This document shows positions 27,933 to 35,982 of a DNA stretch of 43,948 nucleotides, piece after piece. The notes below the pieces were generated by a model that saw only the letters and a program-made list of their open reading frames with translations, did no database searches and was not told the origin of the DNA. Positions within the stretch are counted from its first letter, which is position 1; every line of letters begins with the position of its first letter. Origin of the DNA: a bacterium (lineage in GTDB: Bacteria; Patescibacteriota; Minisyncoccia; JAHIHE01; JAGLIN01); the NCBI GenBank assembly GCA_030638825.1, contig DAOWDU010000036.1, positions 1 to 43,948 of the forward strand, given 5' to 3'. The translations under genes were made by a program, and so were the position numbers.

Positions 27933-30569
27933 ATGAAAACAAAAATAAAGAGTATTGCATTAATTGCAATACTAGGAATAGCAACGATGATGCTGATGTC
28001 TTCGGCTTCAGCTGCAATTAGCAATAACGATATTGCCAGTATAGCCATTGGTTATAATGGTCAAGACGGTGGTCAGTGTAAAGAATTTGTGCAAAAAGTG
28101 GTTAACGAAGTGGCAGGTGAGGATATTCTTGGTTCTGGCTATAAAAATTGTTACGAAAAAATAGGTATGGAAATCTTGCCAAGTCAAGCTATGTGGGGAG
28201 ATATTATCCAAACTCGTAATGATTCTGATCCAGAAAACTATTATTCAGGAACACATTCGGCAATAGTTCTTGAGAACAAGGGAGATAATAATTTCAAAGT
28301 AGTGGATTCAAATTGGAATATTATTCCTGATGAGATTGTCCGTATAGGCGATAGGAATCTGTTTGATTGGGCTTCTGGTTTTGGCACTCAGATACACTAC
28401 TATCGCTTAGGCACGACGGATCATTGGGATTTCAACATTTCTCCATATACCCAAGGTTGGGAAGCTATCAATGCTGAGGAATTTTCTGTGAATAGCGGGA
28501 AATATATTGTCAATCCAAAACAGATTGATCCGTATATTCGGCTTAACGGTCTCCTGCTTAACGCCGACAACTACGACGCTATAGAAATAAATATGGCTTC
28601 AAATTGTCCTGATGGGAATGCGACGATCTATTTTACGACAGAAAATTCGTCAAACTATGCTGAGGACAAAAATGTTTCATTTGAAGTCAATAATAGCGGT
28701 GATTGGTTTAATTATACAATCTATATGGCAAACCATGAATTGTGGAATGGAACAGTTACAGGAATCAGAATAGATCCAGCGGAAGAAGGAAGATCCTCAG
28801 GAGTAGACACATTTGGATTTGATTGGATAAAGGTGGTTGAAACAGACAAGAAACCGACGATTGTTAGTTGCGATCTTGATGATATTTTATATCAAGGAAG
28901 TGATACGCTGACTTTTGGGTATTGGATTAAGAACCCATTTGCCAACGACCTTGAAGATGTCAGATTGGGAGCGCAAATTAGAACGAGTAATCCTTTGATA
29001 GAATGGATTGACGATTCTGGCAATGATAAGGTAATCACTCTTAATTCTGGAATTTACGAAGAGCAGAGAAGATATGAGAGATTCTTTAAACTGCCAATTT
29101 TCGCAAGTGCTGGTGACTATGATGCCAACTGGATTGTTCTAAAACATAAGACAGGAGTTTGGTATAACAATAAAGAGAAAGCGAACGCTTTTGTGATTGG
29201 TGATTTATCACCAAAACCAAAACTTGATCTCATCTTTCTCTTTGACACCACTGGAAGTATGTGGGACGATATCGCAAACGCGCAAGCGTCAGCAAGTATG
29301 ATTGTGAGCGCTTTGGATCTCACAGGATTTGACTATCGCGTAGCGGTAGCTGACTACAGAGATTATCCAGAAAATCCACATGGAGAACCAGGAATTGATT
29401 ATGTCTATAATCTTGATCAATCGTTTTCAAGTGATAAAGATGTTATCATTAGCGCGATTGATGGTTTGACTCTTGGTTGGGGCAATGACTGGAATGAATC
29501 TGTTTATTCCGCTTTGGTAATGGCTATGTTGGATGTCAACAAAGACACTGCTAATTCTGACAACTATGGTTGGAGAGAAGAAGCTTTCAAGGCAATAATT
29601 CTGCTGGGCGATGCGCCTCCGCAAGATGATGGCGAACCAGACAATCGTGAGCCATGGATAGGTGGTTATAACCTTGACGATGTTGCATACTGGTCTGAGA
29701 ATATAGATCCGATCAGGGTGTATAGCATTGTCGTAGGTTCTGATCCTAACACTTACGCTGCGTTCTCTGAAATATCAGAAAGAACTGGCGGGAAAGTATA
29801 TTTATCGCCAAACGCTGATGATGTTTCAGCTGCGATTATCAAAGCCATTGAAGATATGGAAGATGATGGTTATGGCGTTGAGGTTGAAATAACTCCAATC
29901 TGGAACGAAACAGATCCCGGAAGTTCCGTGATATATTCAGTGAACATTACAAATAAAGGCGATCTCGCTGATGTTTATAATGTTTCATTTGAAGCAGAAA
30001 ACATTATGGGTTCTGACAGGGGCTATCCTTTGGCTATCCAATATTCTTGGATTACTTTCAATGATTCAGAAATGGGACTTAATCCAAGTATGTCGGAAAT
30101 CAGGTCGCTTGAGATAAGTGTTCCTGAAAACTGGGCTGGAATGGAAAATACAACTTATACTTTTGGCGTGAACGCAAAATCAGAGACAGACGCGGATGTC
30201 AGTAATACATCGTCTGCGGAGTTGAAGGTTAAAGCGAGCAAGAGAAGTATGGTGGAATATTCCAGATTGGAGATTCAGTGGCTGACTGAATTGGTTAATG
30301 GTTCAGACATCCATCACGGGACCAAGAATGCTTTGCTGATAAAATTGGCTAACGCAGAATTAAAGGTAGATCAAGCATTAGTTAATTTAGACAATGGCAA
30401 AGAAAAACCCGCTGACAATATGCTCAGGGTTTCGCAGAATTTAATGAACGCTTTTATTAATCAGGTTGAAGCGCAATGTGATAAGAAAATCACTCAACCA
30501 GATACGGAGGTATTAAAAGGAAAGGCAAACCAGACCATAGATGATCTGGAGAAAGCGAGAGAAGAATGA
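27933..30569 (+). CDS. Large secreted CHAP-like / vWA protein
   Basis: 878 residues, with a signal peptide ending SSASA (about residue 27). Residues 30-165 are CHAP-like: GGQCKEFVQKVV (Cys49) and SGTHSAIVLEN (His108). Beta-rich Ig-like regions follow to about 430. A von Willebrand A domain (about 430-640) has the metal site LFDTTGSMWDD and LLGDAPPQDD. Another beta domain (660-770) and a charged helical tail (780-878) end the protein. Many N-x-S/T sequons and the DTTGSM form recall archaeal surface proteins. A cell-surface adhesin with peptidoglycan-cleaving potential is plausible. A strong ribosome binding site precedes the ATG, unlike most genes here. Confidence 0.7.
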   Translation: MKTKIKSIALIAILGIATMMLMSSASAAISNNDIASIAIGYNGQDGGQCKEFVQKVVNEVAGEDILGSGYKNCYEKIGMEILPSQAMWGDIIQTRNDSDPENYYSGTHSAIVLENKGDNNFKVVDSNWNIIPDEIVRIGDRNLFDWASGFGTQIHYYRLGTTDHWDFNISPYTQGWEAINAEEFSVNSGKYIVNPKQIDPYIRLNGLLLNADNYDAIEINMASNCPDGNATIYFTTENSSNYAEDKNVSFEVNNSGDWFNYTIYMANHELWNGTVTGIRIDPAEEGRSSGVDTFGFDWIKVVETDKKPTIVSCDLDDILYQGSDTLTFGYWIKNPFANDLEDVRLGAQIRTSNPLIEWIDDSGNDKVITLNSGIYEEQRRYERFFKLPIFASAGDYDANWIVLKHKTGVWYNNKEKANAFVIGDLSPKPKLDLIFLFDTTGSMWDDIANAQASASMIVSALDLTGFDYRVAVADYRDYPENPHGEPGIDYVYNLDQSFSSDKDVIISAIDGLTLGWGNDWNESVYSALVMAMLDVNKDTANSDNYGWREEAFKAIILLGDAPPQDDGEPDNREPWIGGYNLDDVAYWSENIDPIRVYSIVVGSDPNTYAAFSEISERTGGKVYLSPNADDVSAAIIKAIEDMEDDGYGVEVEITPIWNETDPGSSVIYSVNITNKGDLADVYNVSFEAENIMGSDRGYPLAIQYSWITFNDSEMGLNPSMSEIRSLEISVPENWAGMENTTYTFGVNAKSETDADVSNTSSAELKVKASKRSMVEYSRLEIQWLTELVNGSDIHHGTKNALLIKLANAELKVDQALVNLDNGKEKPADNMLRVSQNLMNAFINQVEAQCDKKITQPDTEVLKGKANQTIDDLEKAREE

Positions 30570-30580
30570 AATTAAGTCGG

Positions 30581-30612
30581 GCTGGATTGTAGCGATTCAG
30601 CTTATTTTTTTT
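30581..30612 (+). terminator. Terminator after the CHAP-vWA gene
   Basis: GCTGGATT (30581-30588) pairs with GATTCAGC (30594-30601) allowing G-T pairs, followed by TTATTTTTTTT. Confidence 0.65.
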
Positions 30613-30639
30613 CGCCATTTTCCCATTTTATGTTATAAT
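30611..30639 (+). promoter_or_regulatory. Promoter of the geranylgeranyl reductase gene
   Basis: TATAAT (30634-30639) with TTCGCC 17 bases upstream (30611-30616). The T-rich -35 side resembles the cyclase and UbiA promoters. Confidence 0.5.
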
Positions 30640-30669
30640 AAAACCATAATAAAAATCACAAAATAAACA

Positions 30670-31809
30670 ATGCAAGAATATCAGACAATCATTATCGGCG
30701 CGGGACCAGCGGGGTTGATTGCGGGGAGACACTTGAAAAATGCCTTGATTTTGGATAAGAAAAAAGAGATTGGAAAACCTGTTCAGTGCGGGGAGGGGGT
30801 TAGTGAAAACGCTTTGGAGTTGCAGGGGATTGAGCCAGATGATTCCTGGATATCTTGCAAGATTCATAAGATGGAAAGGATTACGCCGAGCGGGAAAGTG
30901 ATTGGCAAATTTCATGAGGAGGCAATGGGGTATGTTATTAAGCGGGAGAAGTTCGAGAAATATTTAACGCAAGATCTTAGGGCGGAGATTAAATTAAATA
31001 CAAAAGTAATAGATTTAAAATTTGAAAATAATCTTTGGGAAGTAATTATAGAAGGTGGGGAGAAATTTAAATCAAAATATATTATCGGCGCAGACGGTCC
31101 AGCTTCAGTCGTGAGAAGAAAAGTTTTTCCAGAAAGTCAGGATAAAATAAAATTTGTCCCCGCTGTTCAATATTTGATAAAAACAGAAAAAGAGCTGGAT
31201 GACAAAACAATAAAAATTTATCTTGATAATGAAAAATACAATCATGGCTATGCCTGGATTTTTCCAAAGTCAAAAAATACCGCCAATGTTGGAATTGGCA
31301 GTATGGGAAATTTTGCGGAAGAATTAAATAAGTTTTTAGAAGAAATAATCAAAAAGAATTATGGCGATTACGAAATTATAGAAAATAGAAGCGGAACTAT
31401 TCCAGTCGCTAATATTTCCCAATGCAAACTTTACAAAAACGAAGCATTCTTAGTCGGCGACGCAGCTGGTCTAGCCGATCCAATTTTCAAGGGTGGAATA
31501 AGCCAAGCGATGATGTCTGGAAAAATAGCGGGGGAATGTATTTTAGAAAACAATCCTGATTCTTACGAAGCGAAAATCAAAACAATGCCTTTTGCGGATG
31601 AAAAATTAATTAAAGCGAGTGAGATATTCTATGGTTTTGATAATGAAGTTTTGGATGAGTTGGGGAATGTTTTTGAAAATAAAGAATTGTCTTATGCCCA
31701 AACTTTTCGTGGCGCTTTGAAAGTTTTATCAAGGTCAGCATTTTTGAAAAATATTAAAAAGTTTTTTATGCTAGTTTTTGCTTGGAAGAATAGTAAAGAT
31801 TGTATGTGA
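30670..31809 (+). CDS. Geranylgeranyl reductase family flavoprotein
   Basis: FAD enzyme that saturates double bases of prenyl chains using a reductant such as NAD(P)H or ferredoxin. 379 residues with IIIGAGPAGLIAGR (FAD loop), KPVQCGEGVS (family Cys motif), GADGPASVVRR, NHGYAWIFPKSKNTANVGIGS, and VGDAAGLADPIFKGGISQAMMSGKIAGE. These fit the bacterial/archaeal GGR family that acts on lipids, GGPP or quinone side chains. It is monocistronic, ending at a CAGTATG-type terminator, with the diterpene cyclase next. Substrates could be GGPP, its cyclised product, or a prenylated lipid. Confidence 0.88.
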   Translation: MQEYQTIIIGAGPAGLIAGRHLKNALILDKKKEIGKPVQCGEGVSENALELQGIEPDDSWISCKIHKMERITPSGKVIGKFHEEAMGYVIKREKFEKYLTQDLRAEIKLNTKVIDLKFENNLWEVIIEGGEKFKSKYIIGADGPASVVRRKVFPESQDKIKFVPAVQYLIKTEKELDDKTIKIYLDNEKYNHGYAWIFPKSKNTANVGIGSMGNFAEELNKFLEEIIKKNYGDYEIIENRSGTIPVANISQCKLYKNEAFLVGDAAGLADPIFKGGISQAMMSGKIAGECILENNPDSYEAKIKTMPFADEKLIKASEIFYGFDNEVLDELGNVFENKELSYAQTFRGALKVLSRSAFLKNIKKFFMLVFAWKNSKDCM

Positions 31810-31846
31810 GGTTTTACTAAATTAAACTAAAATGAATTTTAACAAA

Positions 31847-31880
31847 ACAGTATGGTAATATGTATTATCATACTGTTTTA
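31847..31880 (+). terminator. CAGTATG-type terminator after GGR
   Basis: Arms 31847-31860 and 31863-31876 with a two-base loop. The sequence differs from the 4451 copy by only one base. The cyclase promoter begins 35 bases on. Confidence 0.85.
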
Positions 31881-31911
31881 TATTTCATTTAGATGTCCGA
31901 TTTCAATTTTT

Positions 31912-31939
31912 TTGTCGCTTTCAAGTTTTGTGGTATAAT
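31912..31939 (+). promoter_or_regulatory. Promoter of the diterpene cyclase gene
   Basis: TTGTCG (31912-31917), a 16-base spacer ending GTGG, and TATAAT (31934-31939). It differs at only two spacer positions from the UbiA promoter at 35919-35946. Confidence 0.7.
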
Positions 31940-31975
31940 AAAAATAATAAAAGTATTAATGACAAATAATAAATT

Positions 31976-33466
31976 ATGAATCACAAGCGTAATCTTAGAA
32001 AAGAGGCGAAAGGGATATTGGACAATCTAGGTCAAGGCGGGATTTCGCCGTCGGTTTATGATACGGCTTGGGTGGCGAGAATTCCAGATAGTAAAAATCC
32101 GAAGAAGCCGATGTTTCCGCGGGCTTTGAATTGGATAGTCAGTAATCAGTATCCGAATGGCAGTTGGGGAGGAAAAATAGAATATTATCACGATCGGATA
32201 ATTTGCGCGCTTTCGGCGATTGTCGCTTTGAATAAATATAATGATAGCAAGAAATATCAGAGGGAGATTGAAAAGGGCGAGAAGTATATAAATAGCAATA
32301 TTAAAAATTTAAAAAAAGACAATTATCTTACGGTTAGTTTTGAGTTATTATTTCCCGCTTTATTAAAAGAGGCAAAAGGGAAAAAGCTTAATTTATTATA
32401 TAATGATAGCGTTGTTAAAAAATATTTGAAAATAAAAAATGAGAAATTAAAACTTCTTCCAGAAAATTTGATCTATAAAAAATTAACTACTCTTTCGCAT
32501 TCTGTCGAGTTTTTGGGTAATGATCTAAATAAAAAAGAAATTATTAAAGTTCAAAATAGCAATGGCTCTTTTTTAAATTCCCCATCGGCGACAGTTTATG
32601 TTTATCTGAAAACGGGTGATCAAAAATCGCTTGAATATATAAAAGAAATAATGAAAAAATTCAACGATGCCGCGCCAGTCAATTACCCGATAGATATTTT
32701 TGAAATTTGCTGGGTTCTTGATTCTCTTTATAGCATGGAATTAGAAAGTTCATTTACAAAAGAAATAAAAAGAAAAATAATTTTTTTGAAAAAACATTGG
32801 GGTTATCGGGGAATGGGATGGTCTACCTGCATTCCTCTTGCGGATCTTGATGATACGGCGATCGCCCTTGGATTGTTCAGAAAGAACGGGATGAAAATTT
32901 CTCCAGATGTTTTTGAAAATTTTATAACAGACGGAAAAATAAAATGTTTTGATGGCGAGTTCAATCCTTCACCAAGCCATATCATTCATCTTTATGACGC
33001 TCTGAAGGAATGTGAGGAAAGCGATTTTGTGGAGGATCTGAAAAAGTCGTGTCTAAATCATATTACAAAAATGCGAAACGCAAAAGGATACTGGTATGAT
33101 AAATGGCACATCTCGCCTTATTATACAACCTCGCATGCTATCTTTGCTTTTGGCGTTGAAAATGAAATTTCAAAAAAGGCGATTGATTGGATTATAAAAA
33201 CGCAAAGAAGGGATGGCTCCTGGGGGTTTTTTGAGAAAGGCACTTGCGAGGAAACCGCTTATTGTTTGCAAGTGTTGTTGCTTTGCTATGAAAAAAATAA
33301 AAAAATAAAAAAGCAATCTTTAGAAAAAGCGGCTGGTTATTTGAATGATAATTTTGAAAGTTATGATTATCCGGAGATGTGGATAGAAAAATGTTTATAC
33401 ACGCCGTTTGATATTGTGAGGTTTTATATAATTTTAAGTTTGATAAAATACGATGAAGTGAATTAG
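31976..33466 (+). CDS. Class II diterpene cyclase (copalyl-diphosphate-synthase-like)
   Basis: Protonation-initiated terpene cyclase, expected to fold geranylgeranyl diphosphate into a bicyclic diphosphate. The 496 residues match bacterial two-domain diterpene cyclases of about 500. Family marks are intact: SPSVYDTAWVARIP at 24-37, WIVSNQYPNGSWG, NGSFLNSPSATVYVY, the catalytic acid motif DLDD (Asp290, Asp292, Asp293) in LADLDDTAIALG, FDGEFNPSPSHIIHLYDAL, DKWHISPYYTTSHA, TQRRDGSWGFFEKG (409-422) and WIEKCLYTPFDIVR. No class I DDxxD domain is fused, so the diphosphate is kept for a second enzyme. Squalene cyclases are longer and lack YDTAW. The exact product cannot be read from sequence. Confidence 0.92.
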   Translation: MNHKRNLRKEAKGILDNLGQGGISPSVYDTAWVARIPDSKNPKKPMFPRALNWIVSNQYPNGSWGGKIEYYHDRIICALSAIVALNKYNDSKKYQREIEKGEKYINSNIKNLKKDNYLTVSFELLFPALLKEAKGKKLNLLYNDSVVKKYLKIKNEKLKLLPENLIYKKLTTLSHSVEFLGNDLNKKEIIKVQNSNGSFLNSPSATVYVYLKTGDQKSLEYIKEIMKKFNDAAPVNYPIDIFEICWVLDSLYSMELESSFTKEIKRKIIFLKKHWGYRGMGWSTCIPLADLDDTAIALGLFRKNGMKISPDVFENFITDGKIKCFDGEFNPSPSHIIHLYDALKECEESDFVEDLKKSCLNHITKMRNAKGYWYDKWHISPYYTTSHAIFAFGVENEISKKAIDWIIKTQRRDGSWGFFEKGTCEETAYCLQVLLLCYEKNKKIKKQSLEKAAGYLNDNFESYDYPEMWIEKCLYTPFDIVRFYIILSLIKYDEVN

Positions 33467-33565
33467 AGTGGATGTTCTCTGGAATTTTTAAGATTTTCTA
33501 TTTTATTAATTTTATTATTTTTGCTGAAAATCTATTTGTATTTTTCCAATTGTAGGAAATAATAT

Positions 33566-33594
33566 TTGACAAAATTTTAACAAACTTCTAAAAT
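33566..33594 (+). promoter_or_regulatory. Strong promoter with a long leader for the GNAT gene
   Basis: Consensus TTGACA (33566-33571), a 17-base spacer and TAAAAT (33589-33594). The transcript would start near 33601, about 180 bases before the ATG at 33780. Confidence 0.7.
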
Positions 33595-33650
33595 ACAACT
33601 AAGATATGAAAAATAAAAAATATTAGTTCTTTGAAAAGTAGTAATTGTTT

Positions 33651-33698
33651 GGAGCAACAGTTTAGTGATAAAGGTTTTTATTATTAAATTGTTGTTCC
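33651..33698 (+). promoter_or_regulatory. Structured leader element of the GNAT gene
   Basis: GGAGCAACAGTTTA (33651-33664) pairs with TAAATTGTTGTTCC (33685-33698) over 14 bases with two G-T pairs and a 20-base loop. The downstream leader has AGGGTTTATCTC and the purine-rich GGGCAGGAGAATGAG before the start. It may be a riboswitch or protein-binding leader. No ligand family is recognised. The rest of the 33467-33779 gap holds only this leader and its promoter. Confidence 0.45.
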
Positions 33699-33779
33699 GA
33701 ATGATTTATTTTTAGGGTTTATCTCTATTTTTCGGGCGACAAAAACAAAAAAGTCAATCGGGCAGGAGAATGAGAAAAT

Positions 33780-34580
33780 ATGAGTTTATATGGCAATAGG
33801 AATGTTTCAAATTTTGGAACTAGAAAAGTGAATTTGAGTGCAGAGGAAGAAGCGAGCGGAAATGTAGGAAAAGCCTTGACTCTTTCTACGAAGAGAGGAA
33901 GCGAATTAGCTTGGCGTTTCAACAAAGACAATCTGAGTTGGCTTAAGCGAAGAGAACTTTTTCAGGAAATTTATGGTCTTTGCAGAGAAAGTTTTTGTGT
34001 AAAGGACAGTTCTGAATTCAGGAATGATGTAAAACATCACATTTTTGATACGCATGAGATTTGCATTGTGCCATTCGGAAATGTTCCTGACGGTCTTAGT
34101 CCAACATGTTTTAAGACTGACAAGATTGCGGCATTTGCTTCCTATAACTTTTTGCATTATTGGACAAATAGAGAATTTATTTATTTTTCTGGAATAGTGG
34201 TTGATACTTCTTTGCAGGGACTCAATTATGGTTCTCTTCTGATGCAAGAAATTATGAAGAGTAATGGAATAAAATTGGCAGTACTAAGAACACAAAGTCC
34301 GGTAATGTACAACAGCTTTGCGAAAGTTTGCAAAGTCTTTCCTTCTTTTGATGGTAGAGAAATACCAGGAGAAATAAAAAACATAGGAAAGTATGTTGCC
34401 AGGAATATTCTTCGTATGTCGGATTATGATGAAGGAAAAATGATAGGAAAAGAAACTTACGGCAAGTCCTTATATGGAAAAGAGCCTATTCTTAATAATT
34501 CAGAATTGAATAGAATCTTTAAACAAAAAATAAATGCAAGCAGAGGAGATTCAATTATCGTGGTTGGAGAACTAAAATAA
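33780..34580 (+). CDS. GNAT-fold acetyltransferase-like protein
   Basis: 266 residues. The core SGIVVDTSLQGLNYGSLLMQEIMKSNG is the acetyl-CoA-binding strand-loop-helix of GNAT enzymes, followed by LAVLRTQSPVMYNSFAKVC, the family's final strand and helix. Residues 1-60 are an unusual polar lead-in and the 60 C-terminal residues are unplaced. Substrate is unknown. A GGAG ribosome binding site lies at a suitable distance, unlike neighbouring genes. The unusually long, structured leader suggests regulation. It sits between terpenoid genes but has its own promoter and terminator, so a pathway role is unsupported. Confidence 0.6.
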   Translation: MSLYGNRNVSNFGTRKVNLSAEEEASGNVGKALTLSTKRGSELAWRFNKDNLSWLKRRELFQEIYGLCRESFCVKDSSEFRNDVKHHIFDTHEICIVPFGNVPDGLSPTCFKTDKIAAFASYNFLHYWTNREFIYFSGIVVDTSLQGLNYGSLLMQEIMKSNGIKLAVLRTQSPVMYNSFAKVCKVFPSFDGREIPGEIKNIGKYVARNILRMSDYDEGKMIGKETYGKSLYGKEPILNNSELNRIFKQKINASRGDSIIVVGELK

Positions 34581-34606
34581 ACCAACCAGCAAATAAAATA
34601 AATTTC

Positions 34607-34640
34607 TGCTTATCTTTTCCTGAAGATAGGCAATTTTTTT
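34607..34640 (+). terminator. Terminator after the GNAT gene
   Basis: TGCTTATCTT (34607-34616) pairs with AAGATAGGCA (34623-34632), one G-T pair, then seven T. Confidence 0.8.
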
Positions 34641-34652
34641 AACTCATATTTT

Positions 34653-35831
34653 ATGAATAATAACAAGACAAAATATTTATTAGAAAAATTAATTAATTTC
34701 AATACTGAAAATTTTGATGATAAGCCGAGTGGATATACTTTGGATTTTTTGAGATTTATTCGGAAATATTTGAAAGAAAGTGGAATAAAATCAAAAATAC
34801 ATAAATATGATCTTAACAAAAAATACGATGGCAAAATAGAAAAAATAAAAAACAGAGGAATTTTGTTGACTGAAATTAATGATTCTAAAAAACCAATAAT
34901 TCTTTTAGAGGGACATACGGATACTGTTCCAATTGAAAGTAAAAATATTTCAAAAGCTATTTGTTCTGTAAAGGGAAATATTATAAAAGGCAGAGGAGCA
35001 GTTGATATGAAGGGTAGCATTGTTTCAATGATTTTAGCAATTCAGGAATTAAATAAAAATAAAAACTTAAAATATCAACCCGTTCTATTACTTACTTCTG
35101 ATGAGGAAGCCAACAATTTTGCTGGCATTAAACATTTTCTTAAGCTACAGAAGAAACACAAATATAATATTAAATTTGCAGTTTGCGGAGAGCCGACAAA
35201 CTTTGAAATTAAAATAAATTTTTACGGAGCGTTGTATATGATTATTGAATGTTTTGGAAAATCAGGACATGGCGCTAATAAATCAGAGAATGAAAACGCT
35301 ATTGAAAATATCGTTCCTTTCCTTAACGACTTATTAAAATATCAAAAAGAAATTTCTAAAATTCGTCATCCTCAATTAGGTTATTCAGTTATGAATATTG
35401 GAACAATAAGGGGAGGAAGAAAAGTAAATCAAGTTCCTTCTTCGTGCGTTATTGAATTTGCCGTCAGAACAGTGAAGAAAAATAATATTTATTTAAATTT
35501 ATTTAATGATATTGTAGAGAATAAAAAAATTCTACATAAAACAACGCAAGTATTTTCTTACGATCCTATTTGCGTTTCAAGTAATAATAAATTTGTCAGC
35601 GAACTAAAAAAATCAGTGTTAAAATCCGGAAAGAAATCTCAGTTTAATATTTCAAAAGAATTTTCTGAAGCTACTCTTCTTAATAAAGCTGGACTTGAAA
35701 CTGTTATGTTCGGTCCTGGTAATTCTGTTTATTCTCATTCGTCTAACGAAAAAATAAATATAAAAGATGTTTTGTTGACCAAAGAAATATTAGTTGATTT
35801 TCTTTCCCTTTCTTCACATTCTATACCATAA
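34653..35831 (+). CDS. M20 family zinc peptidase/deacylase
   Basis: 392 residues of the ArgE/DapE/CPG2 family, metal-dependent enzymes that hydrolyse amide bonds of small N-acylated amino acids or dipeptides. Zinc motifs are EGHTDTVP (His88, Asp90), GRGAVDMKGS, TSDEEANN, CGEPTNFEI, and a late His in NSVYSHSSNEKI. The dimerisation domain contains KSGHGANKSENENAIENI. Nothing fixes the substrate (acetylornithine, succinyl-diaminopimelate, dipeptides and others are possible). It starts 12 bases after the GNAT terminator, and no separate promoter is clear. Confidence 0.85.
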   Translation: MNNNKTKYLLEKLINFNTENFDDKPSGYTLDFLRFIRKYLKESGIKSKIHKYDLNKKYDGKIEKIKNRGILLTEINDSKKPIILLEGHTDTVPIESKNISKAICSVKGNIIKGRGAVDMKGSIVSMILAIQELNKNKNLKYQPVLLLTSDEEANNFAGIKHFLKLQKKHKYNIKFAVCGEPTNFEIKINFYGALYMIIECFGKSGHGANKSENENAIENIVPFLNDLLKYQKEISKIRHPQLGYSVMNIGTIRGGRKVNQVPSSCVIEFAVRTVKKNNIYLNLFNDIVENKKILHKTTQVFSYDPICVSSNNKFVSELKKSVLKSGKKSQFNISKEFSEATLLNKAGLETVMFGPGNSVYSHSSNEKINIKDVLLTKEILVDFLSLSSHSIP

Positions 35832-35878
35832 ACAAAAAATGGAGAATGTGAGTTTTTAATTTTTTAATTAAAATTATA

Positions 35879-35920
35879 AACCAGTATGATAAATATTAGC
35901 ATACTGGTTTTAATTTTTTT
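35879..35920 (+). terminator. CAGTATG-type terminator before UbiA
   Basis: AACCAGTATG (35879-35888) pairs with CATACTGGTT (35901-35910), then TTAATTTTTTT. Its T-run overlaps the -35 of the UbiA promoter. Confidence 0.8.
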
Positions 35921-35946
35921 GTCGCTTTTAAATTTTGTGGTATAAT
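35919..35946 (+). promoter_or_regulatory. Promoter of ubiA-histidine kinase operon
   Basis: TTGTCG (35919-35924), a 16-base spacer ending GTGG, and TATAAT (35941-35946). It is almost identical to the cyclase promoter at 31912-31939. Confidence 0.7.
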
Positions 35947-35982
35947 AAAATTAGTCAGGTTAATTTAATTAAGAGATAAAAA

